Source of the DNA: Herbiconiux flava | GTDB lineage: Bacteria > Actinomycetota > Actinomycetes > Actinomycetales > Microbacteriaceae | Length of the DNA: 64,000 bases | Assembly (NCBI RefSeq): GCF_013409865.1 | Contig: NZ_JACCBM010000001.1 | Coordinates: forward strand, 1,116,001 to 1,180,000 | Direction of reading: 5' to 3' | In this document: positions 36,258 through 45,871 of the stretch, piece by piece | How positions within the stretch are numbered: the first letter of the stretch is position 1 | How the letters are laid out: every line of letters starts with the position of its first letter | Made by a program: the position numbers and the translations under genes | Notes under the pieces: generated by a model | Database searches by the model: none | Seen by the model: only the letters and a program-made list of their open reading frames with translations | Told to the model about the DNA's origin: nothing

Positions 36258-37087
36258 ACCGGCGACGGATGCGCGGCGTGCCCCTGGGCATCGCCCTCGT
36301 CCTGGTGTCGGTGGTGTTCCTCTACCCCTTCGTCTGGCTCGTCAGCGCCTCGTTCAAGCCGCGCGGCGAGGTGTTCGACAACGCACTCATCCCGAAGACG
36401 TTCACCCTCGAGAACTACGTGACCGTCTGGCAGGAGGCCCCGATGGCGCTGTGGCTGCTGAACACGGTGCTCGTCACGGTGCTGGCCGCGACCGCGGTCA
36501 CACTCTCCAGCGCTCTCGTCGCCTGGGGCTTCTCGTACTACCGCTTCCGCGGCCGCGGCGTGCTGTTCGCCTTCGTGCTCGGGTCGATGATGCTGCCCGG
36601 GGCGGTCACGATGATCCCGACGTTCCTGATCTGGAACTCGCTCGGTGCCGTCGGCACGCTCGTGCCGCTCTGGGCGGGCAACCTGTTCGGCAGCGCGTTC
36701 TACATCTTCCTGCTCCGGCAGTTCTTCCTCGGAGTGCCGCGCGACTACTTCGACGCGGCCCGCATCGACGGTGCCGGCCACTTCGGCATGTTCTGGCGCA
36801 TCGCCCTGCCGCTGTGCAAGCCGGCGCTCGTCGTCACGTTCCTGTTCGAGGCGCAGGCCGCCTGGACCGACCTCATGCGCGGTCTGATCTACCTCCGCGA
36901 CACCTCGACGTTCACCATCCCGCGAGGCCTCAAGTCGCTCGTCGACGCCTACGGCTTCGGCGGCGAGTGGCACTGGGAGATCATCGTCACGGCGTCGGTG
37001 ATCACGACCGTGCCGATGATCATCCTGTTCTTCCTCGGTCAGAAGCAGTTCGTCAGCGGCATCAGCACCTCGGGCCTGAAAGGCTGA
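36254..37087 (+). CDS. Sugar ABC transporter permease (MalG-like)
   Basis: A 277-residue six-helix partner permease. YPFVWLVSASFKPRGEVF near residue 25 is the standard first extracytoplasmic loop of MalG-like proteins, and the EAA loop YFDAARIDGAGHFGMFWRIALPLCKPA lies near 170. It completes a two-permease importer for an unidentified oligosaccharide or glycoside. The ATG overlaps the stop of the MalF-like gene. The operon ends here. Confidence 0.9.
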   Translation: MNRRRMRGVPLGIALVLVSVVFLYPFVWLVSASFKPRGEVFDNALIPKTFTLENYVTVWQEAPMALWLLNTVLVTVLAATAVTLSSALVAWGFSYYRFRGRGVLFAFVLGSMMLPGAVTMIPTFLIWNSLGAVGTLVPLWAGNLFGSAFYIFLLRQFFLGVPRDYFDAARIDGAGHFGMFWRIALPLCKPALVVTFLFEAQAAWTDLMRGLIYLRDTSTFTIPRGLKSLVDAYGFGGEWHWEIIVTASVITTVPMIILFFLGQKQFVSGISTSGLKG

Positions 37088-37163
37088 GCGAGCGGATGCG
37101 CGGCCGGCGCTCCTCGTCGGCCGCGCCCGTGCGGCAGACGGGTGCCCGGCATACGGTGAGGGC

Positions 37164-37454
37164 ATGGCACTCGAACTGACCGACACCACCATCGAGCACC
37201 GCGGCTCGAGCTACGCGCTCAGCGGCGGCCCGACAGAGTGGGCCATCACCCGGGCGGGCACGCCACTCGGGCACCTCGTCGTGAAGTCCTCCGCCGGCGA
37301 GGAGGGCGAGCCCGTCTACACGACCCGCCTGCTCGACGGCGCGGCCGGCAATCTCGAGGGCACCGACTGGGAGCAGGTCGTGCGCGGCCACCTGAACGAG
37401 TTCGACCCCGAGATCGCCGACCCGACCTCGGACGTTCCGAGCGCCGGCGGCTGA
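37164..37454 (+). CDS. Small hypothetical protein
   Basis: A 96-residue acidic protein (MALELTDTTIEHRGSSYAL...) with alternating beta-strand pattern and EGTDWEQVVRGHLNEFDPE near its end. No signal, membrane helix or known motif was seen. Codon use is normal. It lies 76 bases after the sugar permease gene and 11 bases before the next hydrolase gene, so it may be co-transcribed with the hydrolase. Confidence 0.6.
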   Translation: MALELTDTTIEHRGSSYALSGGPTEWAITRAGTPLGHLVVKSSAGEEGEPVYTTRLLDGAAGNLEGTDWEQVVRGHLNEFDPEIADPTSDVPSAGG

Positions 37455-37465
37455 GCCGCACGCGG

Positions 37466-38446
37466 ATGGTGGAGCGCGGAGGGGACCCGAGTGAGCCGAA
37501 CACCTCGATCGAGGTGCGGCGCGTCGAGCGCGGCGACGTCTACGCCCGGGTCTCGACGATCGGCTCGCCCGGCGGCCGCGCCTTCGTGCTCGTGGCCGGC
37601 CTCGGCGTCGCCGCCACCTACTTCGAGCGGCTCGCGCCGAACCTGAACGAGTTCGGACCCGTGCACGCGCTCGACCTGCCCGGGTTCGGCGGGGTCCCGC
37701 ATCCGCCCGCCGCGATGAGCATCGAGCAGTACGCCGACCTCGTCGAGGCGGTGATCGACGAGCTCGACCTCGACGACCCGGTGCTCGTGGGTCACTCGAT
37801 GGGCACCCAGATGGTCGCCGAGGTCGCGGCCCGTCGGCCCGACATCACGACGGTCGTGCTGATCAGCCCCGTCGTCGACCCTTCGGCGCGGCGGCTGCCG
37901 ATGCTGGCGTTCCGCTTCCTGCACGCCGCCTGGCACGAGCCGTTCAAGGTCAAGCTGCTCGCCGTGGGCTCGTACCTGACCTGCGGGCCGAAGTGGTTCC
38001 TGCGGGTGCTGCCGGCGATGATGCGGTTCCGCATCGAGGACCGCTTCCCGCGCATCCGGGCCGCCACCCTGATCGTGCGCGGCGAGCACGACGCCGTGGT
38101 ATCGGAGGCCTTCGCCGAGTGGGCGGCCACGCGCATCCCGTTCGCCTCGACCTGGGAGATCGGCGGCGCCGCCCACTCGGTGATGCACCAGCACGCCGAG
38201 GGCGTGGCCCGGCTCTGCGTCGAGTTCGCGCGGGCGCCCCGCGACACCGACGGCCTGCTCAACCGCATGTCGCACGAGGCTGCCGAGACCCCCGAGCCGA
38301 CCCACGCGAGCCCGGCGCTCGCGCTCAAGGCGCTCGGCGGGCGGCTGCGCGAGTTCGTCGGGGTCGTGCGGCGCGACGACCGGCTGATCGCCGAGGGCAA
38401 GAGCGAGCACGCCGAGGCGATGGCGGAGGAGCAGGGCGAGCGCTGA
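37466..38446 (+). CDS. Alpha/beta hydrolase with CsbD-like C-terminal tail
   Basis: A 326-residue hydrolase: nucleophile Ser in VGHSMGTQM near residue 111, Asp in RGEHDAVV near 208 and His in GGAAHSVMH near 237. After about residue 265 a linker leads to GRLREFVGVVRRDDRLIAEG followed by KSEHAEA, which resembles the core of CsbD stress proteins (KxxEAxGxxTxDDxLxAEGxxxxxxG). The start at 37466 has only a weak ribosome site; a GTG one codon later is possible. The substrate is unknown. Confidence 0.72.
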   Translation: MVERGGDPSEPNTSIEVRRVERGDVYARVSTIGSPGGRAFVLVAGLGVAATYFERLAPNLNEFGPVHALDLPGFGGVPHPPAAMSIEQYADLVEAVIDELDLDDPVLVGHSMGTQMVAEVAARRPDITTVVLISPVVDPSARRLPMLAFRFLHAAWHEPFKVKLLAVGSYLTCGPKWFLRVLPAMMRFRIEDRFPRIRAATLIVRGEHDAVVSEAFAEWAATRIPFASTWEIGGAAHSVMHQHAEGVARLCVEFARAPRDTDGLLNRMSHEAAETPEPTHASPALALKALGGRLREFVGVVRRDDRLIAEGKSEHAEAMAEEQGER

Positions 38447-38477
38447 CGCGTCTTCTCCGCGGGTTGTCCCCGTCTTC

Positions 38478-39371
38478 TCAGCCCAGAGTTCGCTTGCGCA
38501 GTGCGGTGTAGGTCTCGCGCAACGCGTCGACCGAGCGATCGAACGAGGCCTGCGCCACGCCCGTGAACAGGCAGTCGATCACCATCAGCTGCGCGATGCG
38601 GCTGCCGAGCGCGCCCGAACGGAAGCGGGTCTCGCGAGCCGCGGTGGTGAGCACGACGTCGGCGCCGCGAGCGAGCGGCGACTCCGAGAAGTTCGTGACC
38701 GCGACGGTCGTGGCTCCCGCCCCGGCGGCGAGGCTGAGGAACTCGGTGGTGTCGGTGGTGGCTCCGGAGTGCGAGATGGCGATGGCCACGGCCCGGTCGT
38801 CGAGCACGGTCGCCGCGGTCCACGCCGCGTGGGCGTCCGGCCAGGTGATGGCCGTGCGGCCGATGCGGGTGAGCTTCTGCTGCAGGTCGAGCGCGACGAC
38901 CGAGCTCGCGCCGACCCCGAAGATGTCGATCCGTGCGGCTCCTGCCACCGCCGCGACTGCGGCACGCAGCGACTCGATGTCGAGCGTCTCGACGGTGTCG
39001 GCGATCGAGAGGGTCTCGTTCAGAGCCACCTTCGACACGATGTCCTCGAGCGTGTCGGAGCGGTCGATGTCCCCACTGACGGAGTTGTAGGCGCTGCTCT
39101 CGACGGTCTCTCGAGTGGCCTCGCGAGTGAGATCCATCCGCAGGTCTTGATATCGGGTGTAGCCGATACGACGGTAGAACCTCACCACCGAGGTCGGCGA
39201 CACCTGGCAGGACTCGGCCAGCTCCGCGATCGACAGCGCGGCGGCGTGCGCCGGGTCGGTGAGGAAGGCCTCGGCGACCCGACGCTCGGACGGCCGCAGC
39301 CCTGGCATGGCGGCGCGCATCCGCACCAGGACGGTGCGGGGATCGGGGCGCTCGACGGCCTCGTTCTTCAT
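38478..39371 (-). CDS. murR: MurR/RpiR family transcriptional regulator
   Basis: A 297-residue regulator with an N-terminal HTH_6 domain (IAELAESCQVSPTSVVRFYRRIGY, about residues 47-70) and a C-terminal SIS domain (IDIFGVGASSVVALDLQQKL near 145; AIAISHSGATTDTTEF near 193) that binds sugar phosphates. Being divergent from murQ and anmK, it is best read as the MurNAc-6-phosphate-responsive repressor MurR. The 208-base divergent gap contains an inverted repeat likely to be its operator. The symbol is given on context. Confidence 0.82.
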   Translation of the reverse strand: MKNEAVERPDPRTVLVRMRAAMPGLRPSERRVAEAFLTDPAHAAALSIAELAESCQVSPTSVVRFYRRIGYTRYQDLRMDLTREATRETVESSAYNSVSGDIDRSDTLEDIVSKVALNETLSIADTVETLDIESLRAAVAAVAGAARIDIFGVGASSVVALDLQQKLTRIGRTAITWPDAHAAWTAATVLDDRAVAIAISHSGATTDTTEFLSLAAGAGATTVAVTNFSESPLARGADVVLTTAARETRFRSGALGSRIAQLMVIDCLFTGVAQASFDRSVDALRETYTALRKRTLG

Positions 39372-39439
39372 CCTGCAGCTCCTCGCGGGTCGGTGGAGGC
39401 CACATTACTGGCAGCCGGGGTAAGCAATTTACGGAAATC

Positions 39440-39469
39440 AGTTACAGAGCCGAAACATTTCTTGTAACT
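39440..39469. promoter_or_regulatory. Inverted repeat in the murR-muropeptide operon gap (candidate MurR operator)
   Basis: AGTTACA (39440-39446) and TGTAACT (39463-39469) are perfect inverted arms 16 bases apart. They flank the smaller palindrome GAAACATTTC (39452-39461). This AT-rich block stands out in the GC-rich background and lies in the divergent promoter region. A related block (GGGTAAA...TTTACCC, with GAAACAT on the minus strand) precedes nagB. Confidence 0.5.
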
Positions 39470-39579
39470 TTGTACCCTACGGTTGGTTCAACGTCGACAC
39501 CGTGGCCCGATCGGGTCCGTCGGCAGCCGCCCCACTGCCCCACATCACACGTCCGATCAGGTAATCCAGGGAGTTCAAC

Positions 39580-41136
39580 ATGTCACACGGTTCCCGAGCC
39601 GCACGCTGGCTCGCCGCAGGCGCTGCCGCGGTGGCCCTCTCGGTGATCGCCAGCGGTTGCACCGCCGGCGGCACCGCCAGCCCCTCCACGAGCGGCGCAT
39701 CCTCCAGCGATGGCGCCCTCGTCGTCGGCGTCACCAGTGACCCCGACACGCTCTTCCCGTGGAAGGCGACCCAGTTCCAGTCGGTGAACGTTCTGCAGAA
39801 CATCTACGGCACCCTCACCGAGTTCGACCAGGACCTCAACGTCGTGCCCGGCCTCGCCGAGTCGTGGGACGTGTCGGAGGACGGGCTGACCGTCACCTTC
39901 ACCCTGCGCGACGGCGTCACCTTCGACGACGGGAGCGCCTTCGACTCGGCAGACGTCAAGTACTCGCTCGACACGATCAAGGAGGAGGCCACCGCCGCAG
40001 TCGCGGCGGCGACCCTCACCTCGGTCACCACGGTCGAAGCGCCTGACCCCACGACAGTGGTGCTGACCCTCGCCACACCCGACGCCGGGTTGCTTGCCGG
40101 CCTCGCGAGCGTGAACCTCGCGATCCTGTCGTCGGACGACACGGAGGAGTCGCTGAACACCACGCCGAACGGAACCGGCCCCTTCGAGTTCGACCAGCGC
40201 ACGGCCAGCCAGTCGCTCACGCTGTCCCGCTTCGACGAGTACTGGGGAGACCCGGCCACTCTGGCTTCAGTTGAGTTCCGTGTCATCCCCGACGAGACCT
40301 CGATCGTGTCGGCCCTGCAGTCGGGCAACGTGCAGTTCGCGGTGTTCGACGATCCGCTGGTGGCCCAGACCGCCGAGACCGGAACGGTGACCGTGGAGGA
40401 GACCCCGCAGTTGAGCTACCACGCGCTGCAGCTCAACGCGAGCCGCGACGTGCTCTCCGACGTCAACGTGCGCCTCGCCATCCAGTGCGCGATCGATCGC
40501 GATCAGGTGCTTCAGACCGCGGCGCTCGGCGAGGGCGAGGTGACCGGCCCGATCACATCGCCGGCGTACAAGTCCGACCCTGACGCGCGGCCCTGTCCCA
40601 CCCGCGATCTGGACAAGGCGAAGGACTACCTCGACAAGGCCGGCCTCTCCGGCGGCGTCACCATCGACACGATCGTGTCGCAGGGTGAGTACGCCACCAG
40701 CGTGAACGAGGCCCAGAACCTCCAGTCGCAGCTCGCCGAGGCCGGCATCACGCTCAACCTCGAGGTGCTCGAGTCGGGTGCCTATGTCGACCGCTGGGTC
40801 GCGGGCGACTTCGACGCCGCGGTCGCCCTGAACGGCGGGCGACCCGACCCCGACGGCATGTACGGCCGGTACTTCACCAGCACCGGCAATCTGAACAAGG
40901 TGGCCGGCTACAGCTCGCTCGAGCTCGACGCGCTGTTCGCCGAGGGCAAGGCCACCGCCGATCCGGATGCCCGTAAAGCCATCTACGACGACGTGTCGAA
41001 GCTGCTCGAGGACAACGCCGTGTGGATCTGGATGTTCACCAGCTACACCTACACGGCAACCGACTCCTCGGTGCAGGGCTTCCAGCCCATGGCCAACGGC
41101 TCCCTGCAGTACCTGCGCACCACGACCGTCGGCTGA
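39580..41136 (+). CDS. Peptide/muropeptide ABC transporter substrate-binding lipoprotein (SBP family 5)
   Basis: A 518-residue DppA/OppA-type binding lipoprotein with lipobox ASGC near residue 27 and the family start LVVGVTSDPDTLFPWKATQFQ. Diagnostic segments are VVPGLAESWDVSEDGLTVTFTLRDGVTFDDG near 90-120 (partial motif) and NGTGPFEF near 200. It is anchored outside the cell and probably captures muropeptides or anhydro-sugar peptides released from peptidoglycan, judging by the operon content. The start is supported by GGGAG 6-7 bases upstream. Confidence 0.88.
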   Translation: MSHGSRAARWLAAGAAAVALSVIASGCTAGGTASPSTSGASSSDGALVVGVTSDPDTLFPWKATQFQSVNVLQNIYGTLTEFDQDLNVVPGLAESWDVSEDGLTVTFTLRDGVTFDDGSAFDSADVKYSLDTIKEEATAAVAAATLTSVTTVEAPDPTTVVLTLATPDAGLLAGLASVNLAILSSDDTEESLNTTPNGTGPFEFDQRTASQSLTLSRFDEYWGDPATLASVEFRVIPDETSIVSALQSGNVQFAVFDDPLVAQTAETGTVTVEETPQLSYHALQLNASRDVLSDVNVRLAIQCAIDRDQVLQTAALGEGEVTGPITSPAYKSDPDARPCPTRDLDKAKDYLDKAGLSGGVTIDTIVSQGEYATSVNEAQNLQSQLAEAGITLNLEVLESGAYVDRWVAGDFDAAVALNGGRPDPDGMYGRYFTSTGNLNKVAGYSSLELDALFAEGKATADPDARKAIYDDVSKLLEDNAVWIWMFTSYTYTATDSSVQGFQPMANGSLQYLRTTTVG

Positions 41137-41213
41137 TCCACGCTCGGCTCCCGGGGCGGCGGGCCCGATCCGTCGCCCCGGAGACCGCCGCCCCGGAGGG
41201 GAGAAAGGCTTCC

Positions 41214-42188
41214 ATGATCCTGCAGAGAATCATCCGCAACGGCGCCGTGCGCCGGGTGGTGCAGGCGGTGCTGACCCTGCTCGGGGTGGCCGTCTTCGTC
41301 TTCATCATGCTGCGCGCGATCCCAGGCAACCAGATCACCGCCGGGCTCGGCACCGAGGCCGCCGCGCTCACCCCGTCACAACGGGCCGCACTCGAGTCGT
41401 ACTACGGACTCGACCAGCCGCTCGTGCTGCAGTTCTTCAGCTGGCTGGGCAACATCTTCACCGGCAACCTCGGCTTTTCGTCGCGGGCGCAGCAGAGCGT
41501 GCTCGATCTGATCACGGCCGCTCTGCCGGTGACCATCGAGCTGGCGATCATCTCGATCGTGCTCGCGCTCGTGATCGGCATACCGCTCGGCATGCTGTCG
41601 GCTTCCAAGCCCGACTCCGTCCGCGACGGCGTCGGCCAGGTGGTGGGCCTTGCCGGACTGTCGGTTCCGGCGTTCCTGCTCGGCACCACGCTGCTGTCGG
41701 TGCTGGCATCGACGTTGGCGTTCAACCCGAACGGCCAGACCTTCGCACCGCTGCTACAGAATCCGGCCCTCAACCTGCAGCAGATGCTGCTGCCGGCCTT
41801 GGTGCTCGGATTCGGCATCGCGGCGCCCATCATGCGCACGGCGCGCACCGCGCTGCTCGAGGTGCGCTCGCTCGACTTCGTGCGAACGGCCAAGGCGAAG
41901 GGCGTCCCACCGCGACGCCTCGCGGTGAAGCACGTGCTCGGCAACGCCATGGTGCCCATCGTCACCATGACGGGCCTGCAGTTCGGCTACCTGCTCGGCG
42001 GTGCCGTGGTCGTGGAGCAGATCTTCTCGCTGCCCGGCATCGGTCGCCTGGTGCTGCTCGGCATCCAACAGAAGGAGTACGCCCTCGTGCAGAGCACCGT
42101 GCTGGTGATCGCGCTCGTGTTCGTGATCGTGAACCTGCTCACCGACCTGCTGTACCGGGTCATCGACCCCCGGGTGCGTGTCGCATGA
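41214..42188 (+). CDS. Peptide-type ABC transporter permease (DppB-like)
   Basis: A 324-residue permease with the DppB N-terminal helix (VQAVLTLLGVAVFVFIMLRAIPG, with the typical RAIPG end). YGLDQPLVLQFFSWLGNIFTGNLG near 67 and the EAA-type loop LEVRSLDFVRTAKAKGVPPRR near 220 are also present. AGAAAGG lies 6 bases before the ATG. It overlaps the DppC-like gene by ATGA and is part of the muropeptide operon. Confidence 0.9.
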   Translation: MILQRIIRNGAVRRVVQAVLTLLGVAVFVFIMLRAIPGNQITAGLGTEAAALTPSQRAALESYYGLDQPLVLQFFSWLGNIFTGNLGFSSRAQQSVLDLITAALPVTIELAIISIVLALVIGIPLGMLSASKPDSVRDGVGQVVGLAGLSVPAFLLGTTLLSVLASTLAFNPNGQTFAPLLQNPALNLQQMLLPALVLGFGIAAPIMRTARTALLEVRSLDFVRTAKAKGVPPRRLAVKHVLGNAMVPIVTMTGLQFGYLLGGAVVVEQIFSLPGIGRLVLLGIQQKEYALVQSTVLVIALVFVIVNLLTDLLYRVIDPRVRVA

Positions 42189-43072
42189 CCGGCGTCGTGG
42201 AGACCGCCGGCATCCCTCCGGCGACGAGCGCGAGGGGCGAGCGGCTGCGCGCCATGCTGCGCAGCCCCAGCGCGGTGGCGGGTCTTATCATCTCGGCCAT
42301 CTTGGTGCTGCTGTCACTGATGGCGCTGTTCGGGCTCACCCCTTACGACCCGGTGGCACAGGACCCGCCGTCGCGGCTGCAGCCGCCGAGCGCCATGCAT
42401 TGGTTCGGTACCGACCAGTTCGGCCGCGACATGTTCTCGCGTGTCGCCGCCGGGGTGGCCAACTCGACGGTGATCGCCGTGGTCGCCGTGACCGTGTCGG
42501 CAGTCGTCGGCACCGCAGCCGGTGTGGTCTCCGGCTTCTACCGGGGTATCTCCGACACCGTCATCGGTGGGATCACGAACGTGCTCTTCGCCTTCCCTCC
42601 TCTGCTCCTCGCCCTGTCGCTCGCCTCAGTGTTCGAACGCAACTGGCTGACGGTGGCGGTCGCGATCGCGATCGTCTACGTGCCGATCTTCGTTCGCGTC
42701 ACGCGCGGGCCCGTGCTGTCGCTGCGGGAGATCGACTTCGTGCGCGCTGCGACGAGCACGGGCATGCGGCGATCGCGCATCATGCTGCAGCACGTGCTGC
42801 CGAACATCACGTCGATCATCATCGTGCAGGTCACCCTGTCGCTGTCGTGGGCGGTGCTGACGGAGGCGTCGCTCAGCTTCCTCGGTCTCGGAACGCCGCC
42901 ACCCGCGCCCTCGCTCGGCTCGATGATCTACGACGCCCGAACCCTGCTCTCCATCGCGCCCTGGACGATGATCGCGCCCGGAGCCGTGCTGGTGCTGCTC
43001 ATCGTGGGCCTGAACCTGCTCGGCGACGGACTGCGCGACACGCTCGACCCCCGAAACAGAGGAACCCGATGA
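42185..43072 (+). CDS. Peptide-type ABC transporter permease (DppC-like)
   Basis: A 295-residue permease. HWFGTDQFGRDMFSRVAAG near residue 72 is the DppC/OppC hallmark. The EAA loop LREIDFVRAATSTGMRRSRIMLQHVLPN lies near 180, and SFLGLGTPPPAPSLGSMI near 237 is the C-terminal signature. The ATG overlaps the DppB-like stop, and the stop overlaps the murQ start, so importer and catabolic genes are translationally linked. Confidence 0.9.
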   Translation: MTGVVETAGIPPATSARGERLRAMLRSPSAVAGLIISAILVLLSLMALFGLTPYDPVAQDPPSRLQPPSAMHWFGTDQFGRDMFSRVAAGVANSTVIAVVAVTVSAVVGTAAGVVSGFYRGISDTVIGGITNVLFAFPPLLLALSLASVFERNWLTVAVAIAIVYVPIFVRVTRGPVLSLREIDFVRAATSTGMRRSRIMLQHVLPNITSIIIVQVTLSLSWAVLTEASLSFLGLGTPPPAPSLGSMIYDARTLLSIAPWTMIAPGAVLVLLIVGLNLLGDGLRDTLDPRNRGTR

Positions 43073-44004
43073 GCTCCACCGGAATCGACCGCGACGCGAC
43101 AGGCCGCCTCACCACCGAGGCCGTCGACCCGCGCTACGCCGACATCGACCGGCTGCCGATCGCCGAGCTCGCCCGGCTGATGAACGAGGCCGACACCACG
43201 GTGCCGGGTGCCGTGGCGGCCGAGCTGCCCCACATCGTGCCCGCCCTCGAGGCCGTCTCCGAGCGGATGGCCGGGGGTGGCCGTCTGGTCTACGTGGGCG
43301 CAGGCACCCCTGGCCGCATCGGCGTGCTCGACGCCTCGGAGAGCCCGCCCACCTTCGGCACCTCTCCCGAGCAGGTCTTCGGCATCATCGCCGGCGGCCC
43401 CGGCGCGATCGTCTCGCCGATCGAGGGCGCGGAGGACGATCCGGAGGCCGGCCGCCTCGCGGTCGCTGAGGCCGGAGTCGGCCCAGGTGACAGCGTGATC
43501 GGCATCGCGTCGAGCGGCCGGACACCCTTCGTGATCGCGGCCGTCGAGGAGGCGAGGCGCCGCGGTGCGGTGACCGTCGGACTCTCGTGCAACGCCGACG
43601 CCGCTCTCAGCCGCGCCGCCGAGTTCCCGATCGAGGTGGTCGTGGGTCCCGAGTTCATCAGCGGGTCGACACGACTGAAGGCCGGCACCGCGCAGAAGCT
43701 GGTGCTGAACATGTTCTCGACCATCGTGATGATCCGGCTCGGCAAGACCTACGGCAACCTCATGGTCGACGTGCGCGCCACCAACGACAAGCTTCGGGCC
43801 AGGGCGGTGCGCATCGTGGACACGATCACGGGTGCCGGGCCGGCCGAGTCGGCGGCGGTGCTCGAGTCGTCGGGCTTCGACGTCAAGGCCGCCGTGGTAC
43901 GCATCGTGCGCGGGGTGGGGCTCGACGAGGCCCGCCACCTGCTCGACGCTTCCGACGGGCGTCTCAGACGCGCGCTCGAGGCCGGCGAGGAGGTCACCTC
44001 ATGA
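43069..44004 (+). CDS. murQ: N-acetylmuramic acid 6-phosphate etherase
   Basis: A 311-residue SIS-fold etherase that removes D-lactate from MurNAc-6-phosphate to give GlcNAc-6-phosphate. It opens with the family sequence [17 protein letters not shown]. The catalytic loop [21 protein letters not shown] (about residues 75-95, Glu in DASE) and [21 protein letters not shown] near 196 are signature motifs. The ATG overlaps the permease stop. It takes its substrate from AnmK, encoded immediately downstream. Confidence 0.95.
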   Translation: MSSTGIDRDATGRLTTEAVDPRYADIDRLPIAELARLMNEADTTVPGAVAAELPHIVPALEAVSERMAGGGRLVYVGAGTPGRIGVLDASESPPTFGTSPEQVFGIIAGGPGAIVSPIEGAEDDPEAGRLAVAEAGVGPGDSVIGIASSGRTPFVIAAVEEARRRGAVTVGLSCNADAALSRAAEFPIEVVVGPEFISGSTRLKAGTAQKLVLNMFSTIVMIRLGKTYGNLMVDVRATNDKLRARAVRIVDTITGAGPAESAAVLESSGFDVKAAVVRIVRGVGLDEARHLLDASDGRLRRALEAGEEVTS

Positions 44005-45251
44005 GGGTGATGGGCATGATCTCGGGCACCTCGCATGACGGCATCGACGTGGCGGTGGTCGACATCGACGAGCCGTCAGGCCCTCCGGCGCAAGAGCCGC
44101 TCGACAGGTCGGCCGTCGACGGCGCTCCTCTCGTGCTGACGGCCCGGGTGGTCGCCGCCGAGAGTGCACCCTACGAGCCGGTGCTGCGGGCGCGCCTGAT
44201 CGCCGCGCTGCCGCCGGCGCCGACCACCTTCGCCGAGATGACCGAACTCGACACTCTGATCGGGCAGGCGTTCGCCGCCGCGGCGCAGGAGGTCGCGGCC
44301 GGCCTCGACGACCCGGTCGACCTCATCTGCTCGCACGGGCAGACCGTGTTCCACTGGGTGGAGGGCGGCCGGGCGCTCGGCACCCTGCAGATCGGTCAGC
44401 CGGCGTGGATCGCCGAGGCGCTGGGTGTTCCCGTGGTCTCCGACGTCCGCATCCGCGACATCACCGCCGGTGGGCAGGGTGCGCCGCTGGTGTCGTTCCT
44501 GGACGAGCTGCTGTTCCGACAGGTGCCAGGCCGGGTCGCGGCGCTCAACCTCGGAGGCATCTCGAACATGACCGTGCTCGCTCCGGGCGAGCCTCCGGTG
44601 GCCTTCGACATCGGCCCGGCGAACGCGCTGATCGACGCGGTGATCGTGACCAGGGCCGCTCATCCCCGCGGCTACGACGAAGACGGAGCTATCGCGGCAA
44701 CCGGGACTGTCGACCGGCTGCTGCTCGAGCAGCTGCTCGCCGAGGACTACTACGCGCTGCCGTCGCCGAAGAGCACCGGCAAGGAACTGTTCAACGCCGC
44801 TTACGTCGATGCCGCTCTGAGGCGGCGCGCGGCGCCCCTCACGACACCTGACCTGGTGGCGACGCTCACGGAGCTCACCGCCGTCACCGTCGCCGACGCG
44901 GTGCGGGTCCAGGACGTGAGCACCCTCGTGGTGTCCGGCGGAGGCTGGCGCAACGGCACCCTGGTGTCCCGGCTGCGGGAGCTGCTGCCCGGCGTCACGC
45001 TGCGGGCCACCGACGAGTTCGGAGCGGCGAGCGACGACAAGGAAGCCATCGCGTTCGCCCTGATCGGCTGGTGCACGGCGCACGGGGTGCCGGCGAGCGC
45101 TCCTAGTGCGACCGGGGCGAGGCAGGCGCGGGTGCTCGGCACCATCACGCCCGGTTCGGGGCCCTTGCGACTGCCCGAGCCGGTCACGACGCCGCTCGGC
45201 TCGATGTCGCTGACGGATGCCCGGGTGACGGACGGCGGGTCGGGGCGCTGA
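44001..45251 (+). CDS. anmK: Anhydro-N-acetylmuramic acid kinase
   Basis: A 416-residue sugar kinase that phosphorylates and opens 1,6-anhydro-MurNAc to MurNAc-6-phosphate. [20 protein letters not shown] at residues 4-23 holds the phosphate-binding loop (the usual form is GTSMDGxD, here with His). SHGQTVFHW near 112, [31 protein letters not shown] near 184 and [11 protein letters not shown] near 204 are diagnostic. The start overlaps murQ by ATGA. Its presence shows the operon is aimed at lytic-transglycosylase products, not simple MurNAc. Confidence 0.94.
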   Translation: MRVMGMISGTSHDGIDVAVVDIDEPSGPPAQEPLDRSAVDGAPLVLTARVVAAESAPYEPVLRARLIAALPPAPTTFAEMTELDTLIGQAFAAAAQEVAAGLDDPVDLICSHGQTVFHWVEGGRALGTLQIGQPAWIAEALGVPVVSDVRIRDITAGGQGAPLVSFLDELLFRQVPGRVAALNLGGISNMTVLAPGEPPVAFDIGPANALIDAVIVTRAAHPRGYDEDGAIAATGTVDRLLLEQLLAEDYYALPSPKSTGKELFNAAYVDAALRRRAAPLTTPDLVATLTELTAVTVADAVRVQDVSTLVVSGGGWRNGTLVSRLRELLPGVTLRATDEFGAASDDKEAIAFALIGWCTAHGVPASAPSATGARQARVLGTITPGSGPLRLPEPVTTPLGSMSLTDARVTDGGSGR

Positions 45252-45871
45252 TGGCCACCACTCTGAGGCAGGGGACGGCCGCGGATCTGGACGGCGTCGT
45301 GGCCGTCTTCCTCGACTGCTGGCGCACGAGCTACGCGACCGTGCTGCCGGCGCGCGTGCGTGACTCCATGACCGAGGCGTCGGCGCGCGAGCTGTGGCGC
45401 ACCGCTTTCGCACGAGCGAGCGACAGCACCGTGCTGGTGGCGGTCGAGGGCACCGTCGAGGTAGACACAGCGGTCGCCTCGTCCACTCCTGGCTCCCCGG
45501 CGGGCGCCGTGCTCGGGGTCGCCCGTTGGTCGCAGCAGGTCGGCTCGACGCGCGGCGACGTCCATTCGCTCTACGTGTCGCCTCGCGCCCAGGGTCGAGG
45601 GCTCGGCACCGTGCTGCTCGACGCCGCGGTCGCCCGGCTTGCCGCGTCCGGTGCCGAGGTGGCCCGGCTCTGGGTATTCGAAAGCAACCGCGCCTCCCTC
45701 GACTTCTACCGGTCGCGCGGCTTCGCCTTCGACGGACGCCGCCGCACCGAGGCCGCTTACGGAGTGTCCGAGCTCGGTCTCTCCCTGCCGATCACCCAGC
45801 GTGCGCCGGCTACGGCTGAGGTTGCGTCGGCGCGCACGACGAAAGCCGGCACCGCGGAGGCAGGAACGTGA
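45251..45871 (+). CDS. GNAT family N-acetyltransferase
   Basis: A 206-residue GNAT protein: acetyl-CoA-binding strand VHSLYVSPRAQGRGLGTVLLDAAV near residue 100 (with the R/Q-x-x-G-x-G motif) and LWVFESNRASLDFYRSRGF near 140. The ATG shares one base with the anmK stop (TGATG). After about residue 180 an Ala/Thr-rich tail (ATAEVASARTTKAGTAEAGT) follows. Its position inside the salvage operon suggests acetylation of an amino-sugar or peptide intermediate, or detoxification. The substrate is unknown. Confidence 0.82.
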   Translation: MATTLRQGTAADLDGVVAVFLDCWRTSYATVLPARVRDSMTEASARELWRTAFARASDSTVLVAVEGTVEVDTAVASSTPGSPAGAVLGVARWSQQVGSTRGDVHSLYVSPRAQGRGLGTVLLDAAVARLAASGAEVARLWVFESNRASLDFYRSRGFAFDGRRRTEAAYGVSELGLSLPITQRAPATAEVASARTTKAGTAEAGT

